A stretch of DNA of 64,000 nt from Rhizaria sp. SCN 62-66 (Eukaryota > Rhizaria, unplaced), in assembly GCA_001724265.1 (NCBI GenBank), contig MEDY01000023.1:1-64000 (forward strand), read 5' to 3'. Shown here piece after piece: positions 56,212 through 64,000 of this stretch (its first letter is position 1; each line of letters begins with the position of its first letter). The translations under genes and the position numbers were made by a program. Below the pieces are notes generated by a model. The model saw only the letters and a list, made by a program, of their open reading frames with translations, made no database searches and was not told the origin of the DNA.

Positions 56212-59200
56212 TCACTGGCCCTGCTGCCTGTCATCCTCAGTGATCTCGAGCGTCTCCTTGCTGCCCTCCTGCTGCTGGTCAAGCACGCGCATGCTGTGCG
56301 GCAGCACCACGTTGAGCTCGGTCCACTTCTGCAGCGCCAACTCGATGTTGCTCATGTCCGTGGCCACCACGTCGCGGCTGATCTTCGCGTCGCGGCCCTT
56401 GAACGGTTCCAGTCCGTCCATGACGACGCTCTTGAGCAGCGCGATGACCTTGCCAGACTGGCGCGGGAAACATTGCATGAAGCGGAAGCCGGCAATCTGG
56501 AGGAAGTTGACCCACAGCAGCGCCGAGGCCGCCGTCGTGGGCGCATTGCACAGCCGCGCAACCCACGTCCACAGCTCCGCGACCGGCGCGTCACCGCACT
56601 GCGAGTTGTCGACCTGCAGAAACGCGAGGTATTTCCGCACAACGCCCTGCGCGGTCCCGAAGAAAACCTCATCGTCCTCAAAGCACTTGTTCTCCTCGTC
56701 GAAAGTGAACCCCAGACGGCGCTTGTAAGCCGAGAGCGTCTTGAACTCGCTCTCGCGCGGCAGCACGGGCACAGTGAAGATGCTCCGGTCGTTGAAGACC
56801 GAGATTGCAATCGGGCGCATCGCCGGGAAGCGGCCGCACAGCGTGTCCAGCAGCTGTCCCTTCGCGAAAACCTCTGCGTCGACGTCTTTGTCGCGCGTGA
56901 TGATCTGCTCACAGCAGAACAACGCGGCAAACTTGAAGGCCGTCTCAGGCGGAATGTCGCCAGCGCCGCGCGTCGCAGCAGACTGAATAAAAAAGAAGCA
57001 CAATGTTTAAAGTATTTTAAAGTATAGATGAGAAAGTTGTCGGAGATGAAAAATCGTATTAAAACATAGCGAAGGATTTGCCTCATAAGTGAACGTACTT
57101 GCAGGAGCTCTGAAAGCCCCATAGCAGTGGCGTCGACGGAGATGCGCGTGCCAGCTAGCTTGCTGATCTGCGTCTTGATCTCGCGCTTGAGCTCGCGCTG
57201 CGTTTTAATCGGGATCTCGGCTGCCAGCTGCTCGCGCAGGCCCGCTAGCGCGGCAAGCCGCTGTTCGTACTCCTTGAAGCTCTGGAGCTCGGTGTACGCG
57301 ACGCTGCTGCTGCCGCTACCAGCAGCGCCGGCGGGCTTCTTGACAGCAGCAGGCTTGGCCGCAGCAGCAGCTGCAGTCGCACTCGCCGCAGCTGTGGCCG
57401 CACTCTGCTTGGCCTTATTGGCCGCCGCCTCGGCGTCCGCAGCAGCCTGGGCCTTTGCACGCGCCGCCGCAACCGCCGCCGCAGCCTTGGCGGCGTCCTT
57501 GGCGGCGTTGACGGCCTCGATGGCTTTGTTGACCGCCGCCGCCGCGGCGGCCACGCCAGCCTCCGAAGACTCCGCGGCGGCGATCTCGGTCTGCAGCCCC
57601 AGCGCCTCGGCCGCGGCGCGCGCGGCGGGCGTGGGAAACAGCATCGGCGCGGGCGCCACGAGCGCCAGCGCGGCCTTGAGCGACGCCAGCAGCGCGTCTG
57701 CGGCGGCCTCAGTCATTCCACCCGCCGCCGCACCGCCGGCGCTGGCGGCCTTGGCGGCGGCCGCAGTGGCCTCGGCGGCCGCCTGCGTGGCCTTGGTCGT
57801 GGCGGTCTTGAGAGCGCGCTCGCTGGCGGCCAGCTCGGCGAGCGTCTTGCTGCGCTGGGGCGCCTGGAGCGCGACGCGGCGGCGCTCGGCCGAGATCTTC
57901 TCCAGGATGACGTCATCGCGCGCCTCGCTCGTCGCCTGCTGCGCGCGCAAGGCTGCGACGCGCTTTGCACCCGCGGCCACGGCGGCAGCCACTTCGGCGC
58001 TGATGTTTCCGTGCGCGCCGGCAGACGACGACGCGCTCGCCGCGCTGGCGTTCGCGGACGCACTGCCGCTGGCAGAGACAGTGGCGGGCGTCAGCGAGAG
58101 CGACAGCGTGCGCGCTTGGGTTGAGGGGGAGCGTGCCACGCTTGTCAGAGTCAGGGAGCCTGAGATTCAAGAGAATACATGAGTTTGTTGCGCATCGTGG
58201 GTGAGTTAAAAATAAAGTTTGTTAATAGGAGGTCGGGATTCATAGAGCAATGGATAAAATCAGAAATCAGAACAATAGTCAATTTTCGCTCTCAAAGACG
58301 TACTCGAAGTGAGCGAGGGCGACCGCGGAACGATGGGCGCGCCCACACTGGCGCTGCCGGCGTTGATAGTCAGCGAGCGGGGGCCGACTGACGGGGAGCG
58401 CCCGCCGCCGACCGCGGGCGACTTGGGCCTGTTAGGCACAAGTCCACTCGCACTCACACTGGCCACGCTGGCGTTTGCACTGGCGCTCGTGGCGGCGGCA
58501 AGCGCGGCGGCGGCGGCGTCGGCCGCGCGCGCGGCGACGAGAGCGGCGACGCGGTGACGCGCGCGCTCGGTGTTGAGCGCGGCCGTGGCGGCGAGCGTGA
58601 CGCTAGCGGCGCTGCCGCTGGCGTCGGCGCCCGTGGCCGCGGAGGGCGCGGCGGCCAGAGACAGCGAGTGCGACTGCTCGAGCGACGGTGTGAGCATCAA
58701 CCCCCCGGGCGAGAGCAGCAGCGACGCGCCGCCCTTGCTGGTGCCGAGCGCGCTGTTGCGGGAGAAGCTGAGATCGGGCTCGGCAGAAGGGAAGGCGGCC
58801 GAGAACGCGCGCGCAAGCGCGTCCCTGGTCTTGGCCCGGAAGGCTGCGAACGCGGCCTCCTCGTCGTCAGTATGCTCCTCCTCTTCCTCTTCCTCCTCGT
58901 CTTGCTCGCCCTGTCTGCCGTTGCCGCCGTTCTCGCCGTCGCGCCCCGCGAGCGCCCGCTCGCCGGCATCGCCGTCGCACTCGCTGCCCTCGCGGGAGTA
59001 GTACGAGCGCGACGCGGCTGCGTAGCTTGGCGCAAGCGGGACATGCACGCTCTGGTGGTGGTACGACGCAGCCGCGGGCATGTAAACTGCCGCGCCCTTG
59101 TGATAGGAGGCGGCCGCGGGCGCGTAAGCAGAGAGTGACTGCGTGTAGGCGCCGCGCTGAGTCTCCGCGGGAGTGTTGCCGCCGCGGCGCGGGATCAGCG

Positions 59201-59693
59201 CACCGTGGAACGAAAACGCGGCGTTGTTGCTGTTGTTCGGGCCGGGAGTCGCCGGCGCGGCGTTAGCAAGGGCCACAGCGTACGCGGCGGCGTTGGGGGC
59301 GGCGCGGGCGGGGGACGACGCAGAAGCAGCAGCAGTCGTCGCAGACGCGTTTGCAGCGGCAGTGGGAGGGCGGTGCACGTTAGCGTTTGAGTCGGCGCCC
59401 GCACTGCGAAGCGCAAAAGGACTCTGGAGGTCCAACTGTCCCACTTTCTTGCCATTGTTGCTGCTGCCGTCTTTGTAGCTGTTTTGCAGCAGGAAGCGGC
59501 GCAGCACTACCCAGAGCGCGACCAGAATGACGCCGGCCACGAGGATTAGGGTGAGACTGGAACTGAGGCCGCCCGAGCTCACGCCAGAGCCAGCGGCGGT
59601 CGGCATGTCATAGTTAGCCGCCAAGACAGAGTTAGAACGGATGCTGGCATGCGCATGCGCGCTGGCGCGGTCGCTGTTGCTACCGTAGCCCAT
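56212..59693 (-). CDS. GLE1: mRNA export factor GLE1 with an N-terminal transmembrane segment
   Basis: Three exons, 59693-58304, 58159-57099 and 56982-56212 (donors GTACGT), give 1,073 residues and TGA. The C-terminal 257 residues match the GLE1 domain: FKFAALFCCEQIITR, LLDTLCGRFPAMRPIAI, YKRRLGFTFDEENK, VVRKYLAFLQ, ELWTWVARLCNAP and ALLWVNFLQIAGFRFMQ. An Ala/Lys/Glu-rich coiled-coil-like region precedes it (about 660-815, SYTELQSFKEYEQRLAALAG). GLE1 binds the cytoplasmic face of the nuclear pore and, with IP6, activates the DEAD-box ATPase Dbp5/DDX19. Unusually, residues 46-64 form a strongly hydrophobic segment (TLILVAGVILVALWVVL) followed by RR, a predicted single membrane span absent from known GLE1. 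The first exon also holds Ser/Ala-rich sequence with Glu and His runs. The exon 1-2 join is supported by frame (SLTSS, then SLTLTSVARSPS). Confidence 0.85.
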
Positions 59694-60343
59694 TGGCAGC
59701 AGGCTCAGAGAGCGTTAGGCGAGCGCGCGATAAGTGGATACAAAGTCGGAGTAGACTATGTGCGATGGAGTCTTACCACGCGTTTAGTCGAGATTAGTGT
59801 TTAATCTACCTGACAACGAGTATATACACCCACAGAGTTTTGTTGGGAGACACTGTGTATGTGCGGAGAAGAGGTAGGAGGTGAGCGAGAGTGGGTGAAG
59901 ATGGTTGGAACAAGAAGTCATAGATCATGTGATAGAAGGCCTAAGCGCAAGTGCGAATTAAATGTCTAGAATAAATACATAACTAGTGCAACAAAACGCC
60001 GCATAAAATATCAAACAACGGATTTTGGTGTCTGCTGCAGGTAATCGCAATCATGCGCACCAACTGACTTTGACCCACTACCCGCGCACAGAGTCTTCAA
60101 AAGTACTTGTGGTCGTCGCTGAACATATCGAACACGTAGCCATAATATATCTTCGTCAATCATGACTAACCTGAAAAATAGAAACAATTAGAACACATAA
60201 TATCAGTTTATTGTCAATTTATTGAACATAGTCTTCATATAAACAATCTAAACATCGTAACATCACCCCCCCTCACAGATGCAACTCGTCTCACTCCAAA
60301 CTCCTAAATTATTCTCATCCATTCTACTGCGCGCTCCACAGGT
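59694..60343. other. intergenic DNA between GLE1 start and DCTN1 stop
   Basis: Both genes are on the minus strand; this should hold the GLE1 promoter and the dynactin 3' UTR. AT-rich, no gene seen. Confidence 0.5.
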
Positions 60344-63300
60344 TCACTGCAGGGCCTTGGGCGCGGCAGCAAGCGCCCTGATAGCCTCGACGCGGGCGCG
60401 GATGCCCGCCGTCTGCTGTGCCAGTCGCGCCACAACTTGCTCCCGCCGAGACCACTGCAGCATACCACGCGCTGTCCCACTCATTTCCGCACTGCCACTA
60501 GCAATAGCAGTGCTACCGCTGCGGTTACCGACGCTGCCTTCGTCCTTGCCCTCCTCCTTCTGTGCACTCGCAGCGCCACCAGTCTTGGCGCCCATCACAG
60601 CGCTGCCGTTGGCCTGAGCCTGAGCCTGAGCGAGGTTGACGAGTTTCGGCGAGTACTTGAGCTCGAACAGCGTCTTCTTCGCCTTGAGCAGGTCCGACTG
60701 CGTCGCCTGCACGCCGCTCGCGCCGCCCTCGCCACCGGTACCCGTAGCGGGGGAGCCCGCGGGGGCGCCGTCGAGCCCGCACAGAGGTGCGGAGGACAGA
60801 GACGCCACCACCAGCGGCGGCAGTGACCGCGCCAGACCGCCCTTGGCGACACACGCACCGGCACCGGCGCCGGCGTCGGCGCTCGCAGCCGCGGTCCCAG
60901 GAGTCACGAGCGCGAATGCGCTGGTACTGTTGGCGAGCGTCACCTGCGCGACCTGTGCCCGCAGCGCTGCGATGACGCGGCCCTGCGCCGCCACGTGGGC
61001 CTCGAGCGCGCTCACAGAGCTGCCGTCCAGCGGGATGAACCCACCCGTCGCGCTCGCTGTCGCCACGGTCGTGCCGCTGAGGCCCGGGCCGCCGACAGCG
61101 CCGGCGCCGCCGGACCGCGCGAGCCCAGGGGGCCCGTCTGCGCCGCCGCTGCCGCTGCCGCTGGCGCCGCTGCTGCTGCTGTCGGAGAGGACGAGACCGG
61201 CGCCGGCCATCTCCTGCTCCAGACGCGCGATGCGGCGCTTGTACACGCTCGCGAGCTTCGCCTGGCGCTCGAGCTCGCCCTAAGAGAGAATTGACGGGGA
61301 TGTGACACAAAAGGAGAAAAATCCGATAAAATCCAAGTTAAAAATGTTAGAATTCTAAAATACAAATAAAAAGAGTTGTTTAATTTCACCACTAGTTCAT
61401 TAATGCAATAAAATATCTTGGTTCTTGATCCGCTTTCGCTTTCACGTACCTGCAACGCCTTGACCGCGGCCTGGTATTCGGTTTCGCGCGCGCGAAGCCG
61501 CTCCACCGTCTTCCTGACCGCGTCCTCGCCGCCCGTCGCCAGCGTCGACCGCCCCGCCGCCGCAGCCGCGTGCGTCCCCGCCCCACCGGCGCCCGCAGCG
61601 GCAGCACCGTTGGTGTCGGTGGCGGCGCCGGGGGAGGAGGTGACGGTGACGCCGCCCGCCGAGGCCGACGCGGATGCCAGCGCGGCCTGCAGCGCGTCGC
61701 CGCGTGCCGTGGCGTCCTTGAGCGCGCGTTTGGCCTCGAACAGCTCGCTCATGCGCTGCTCCAGCTCGCCGCGCGCGGCCTCGGCGGCGGCGTTGGCAGC
61801 TGCAGCCTGCTCCAGTCCGGCCCGAGCCTCGGTGGCTCCGGCCAGGGCCGCCCAGGGCCCCTGCTCCACCCACGTGCTCGCGCTCACCTGAAGCGTCACC
61901 ACAGCCGAAGCAGTCGCTGTGGCGCTTGCGCCAGCGGGTTTGATGCCGGGGAGAGCCGACGTCTCAGTCTTGGCTGCTGCGGGAGCGGCGGAGGCGGCGG
62001 CGGCGGCCTCAGCCTCTGCGGCGGCGGTCGCGGCGGCCAGCGCGGCGCAGTTGGCCGTGTACGCGGCGCGCGTGGCCTCCGTCAGCTCGTGCGCCGCGGC
62101 CAGCACATGCGCGATCGTGCTGCGCGCGCGCGTCAACCACCACACCACCGACGGCGGCTCGCGCGAGGCAGCGGCGCTTACATCGCCAGAGCCGGCCTCA
62201 GGGGAGGTACTTAGACTGCGCGGGCCCGTAGCAATTGCGGCAAACGCGCGCCGGCGCTCCTTGACGCTGAGCCCCGTCAGGGGCGCGCTCGCCGTGTCCT
62301 CGGGCGCCTCGTCGGACTCGATCGACAGCGCCGGCAGCGCGGCGGCGCCGGCGACGCAGGTCCGCACGTGCGCCGCCGCGGCCAGACGCAGCAGCGCGCG
62401 CGCCGCGGTCAGCAGCTTCGCGCCCGCGGCCTCTACGGCGGCGGCGGCGGCGGTTGTCGCCGGGGTCCGCATCGCGCACACGGCGGCGGCGCTGCCAGCG
62501 GTGGAGTTGCCCGTGGCGAGCAGAGTGCCCGGTGCGGCGGCGGCGCCAAGCCACTGCATGAGCGCAGGCAGGGCGGCCGTGGCGTTGCCCAGCGTCCAGT
62601 CGCCGTCGCGCGCCAGCAGCGCCAGCGCGCTCAGGCCGCTGTCGCTTGCAGCCGCGCCCGCGGCGCTCGTGGGCACCGGTGCCGACAGAGAACGCAGCTT
62701 GGGCAGCAGAGTGGCGACGGCGCCGGTGCAGGCGTCGCGCAGTTCGTCCACCAACGCCAGAGAACTGGCCCAGCCGCGGGCGCTACCTTCGCCGCTGCCA
62801 TTGCCGCCCTCAGCAGCCTTGCTGGCCTCGGCATCGTCGGTCTCGTCGTCGTCGTCGTCGTCCTCGTCGTCGTAAACGCCCTCGGACGCGGAGGCCTAAA
62901 GTCGGAAATTAGAACATGATAGTAGAGGTTCGTAAGAATAAATATAAATAAAACAATTTGCAAAAAATACATTAAATGCGAGTTTAGCTCTAGTTCGCTC
63001 AGATGGTATCTAGATAGATCAATTAAACGTTTTTAAGCACGATAACATTTGACGTACCTGACGCTTGACCGCGAGCGCGCGCTCGACGCTGCGCGCCACA
63101 GCCGCGCCCGCCGCCGTTACCATGATAACCTCCTCGAGCACCAGCAGCGCGACCACGGCGGACGCGCCGGCCGCGCTGTTGGCGTTGTTGCTGCCGCCAC
63201 CGCCGCCGCTGCCGCCGGCGAGCGTTCTCAGCCACACGGCCGTCTCGGCGCTGTTGTTGCCGCCGTCGCCGCTGCTCCCGCTCTTCTTCTGCTCCTCGAG

Positions 63301-64000
63301 CGCGCGCACGTCGCAGGCGAGCGCGTCGACGTGCCCGTCAGCGCGGCGTAGGGTGACGCGCGTGCCAGGCAGCACGAGTCCGCGCTCGCCGTCGCCCTGG
63401 GACCCGCCGCCAGCGCCGCGCGTGTCGCCGTCGAAGTCCTCCCCCTCGCCGACCGCGACAACGGCCAGCAGCAGTTCGGGGGCCGCGGAGACGGCCGCGG
63501 CGGTGAGTCTGCCGCGCGCCAGCCCCGTGCCCGCCGCCGACTCGAGCAGCGAGCACGTTGACAGCAGGCCGGAGCGGGCGAGCGCGATGCGGCCCATGGT
63601 CGCCGTGAGCGCCGCCAGAGGCACGTCGAAGCTGGACCCCGCGCCGGTCGCGGAGACGCTCGAGAACACGTCGCTGCTGTTCGCGCTGCCACTCCCGCCG
63701 CTGCTGCCCGCAGTATCACCAGAGTCGGCGCCGGTGCCGCCGAGAGTGGTGTCGGCGTTGTCACGGTCATCGGCCTCGGTCGCAGCGGAGGCGGCGGCGT
63801 CGGCGGCCGCGCCCTGGGCGATGGCGGCGACTTCAGTGACGCTCAGCTCGGCGCCGTCACCGCTGGCAGCGATACTCGCCAGCGCGGCGCTGTTGCCACT
63901 CAGTGTGGTGTTGCCAGAGGTAGCGTTTGAGGCAGAGGGAGCCCAGAGGGAGTCGAGCGCGGCCTCGGTGTCGCGCAGGCCGGGCATGAGAGACGGCAAC
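60344..64000 (-). CDS. DCTN1: dynactin subunit 1 (p150Glued), 3' part only
   Basis: Three exons lie in the window: 64000-63058 (partial, continues beyond the edge), 62895-61450 and 61279-60344 (donors GTACGT), about 1,107 residues, TGA stop. The match is to the dynactin domain and C-terminal coiled coil of p150Glued: a long Ala-rich helical region, EQRMSELFEAKRALKDATARG, ERLRARETEYQAAVKALQ, ERQAKLASVYKRRIARLEQE, then VSALEAHVAAQGRVIAALRAQ, ARSLPPLVVASL (compare human SLPPLHVAKL) and LLKAKKTLFELKYSPKLVNL. Dynactin couples dynein to cargo. The microtubule-binding CAP-Gly domain expected at the N-terminus is outside the window. The composition is extremely Ala-rich, so homology is clearest only in the last exon. 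Confidence 0.78.

Overview
This is nuclear DNA of a gene-dense, intron-bearing unicellular eukaryote. I cannot name the species. Exons are GC-rich, while introns and intergenic DNA are AT-rich. Proteins are swollen by low-complexity insertions (Ala, Gln, Ser, Asn, Asp, His-Gly). I can model 15 protein genes and one tRNA. The 35 introns I placed are mostly 100-400 bp, and 30 of them have the donor GTACG rather than the usual GTAAG/GTATG.

The main observation is that TAG appears to be a sense codon. A SWIM/RING/ZZ/RING ubiquitin-ligase gene (11952-21808) stays open for 3,228 codons only if six in-frame TAGs are read. Conserved zinc domains lie before, between and after them, and the gene ends at TGA. 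In-frame TAGs also occur in a VPS37 gene and a tRNA-guanine transglycosylase gene, and possibly as codon 2 of a RagC/D gene. None of the 15 genes ends in TAG (10 end in TGA, 5 in TAA). The sequence contexts favour UAG = glutamine; leucine is the main alternative.

Layout. 1-1014: tRNA-Asn and AT-rich DNA. 1015-9971 (minus): a DUF2009/UPF0652 protein, a secreted S28 serine peptidase and a PARL-like mitochondrial rhomboid. 10331-21808 (plus): SRP receptor beta subunit, then the giant ZSWIM2-like ligase. 22306-28215: an orphan four-helix membrane protein (minus), an orphan acidic protein (plus) and RagC/D (minus). 28216-35614 (plus): ORC1 with an N-terminal PHD finger. 36014-41232 (minus): VPS37 (ESCRT-I) and QTRT1. 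42645-54945 (plus): an RNA polymerase III RPC7-like subunit and a giant ClC-7-type chloride transporter of about 3,150 residues. 56212-64000 (minus): GLE1 with an unexpected N-terminal membrane segment, and the 3' part of the p150Glued dynactin gene, which runs off the window.

The genes are ordinary housekeeping functions (secretion, lysosome and amino-acid signalling, replication origin licensing, mRNA export, microtubule transport, tRNA modification). They are not an operon or an accessory island. The novelty lies in the genetic code, the splice-donor consensus and several unusual protein architectures.
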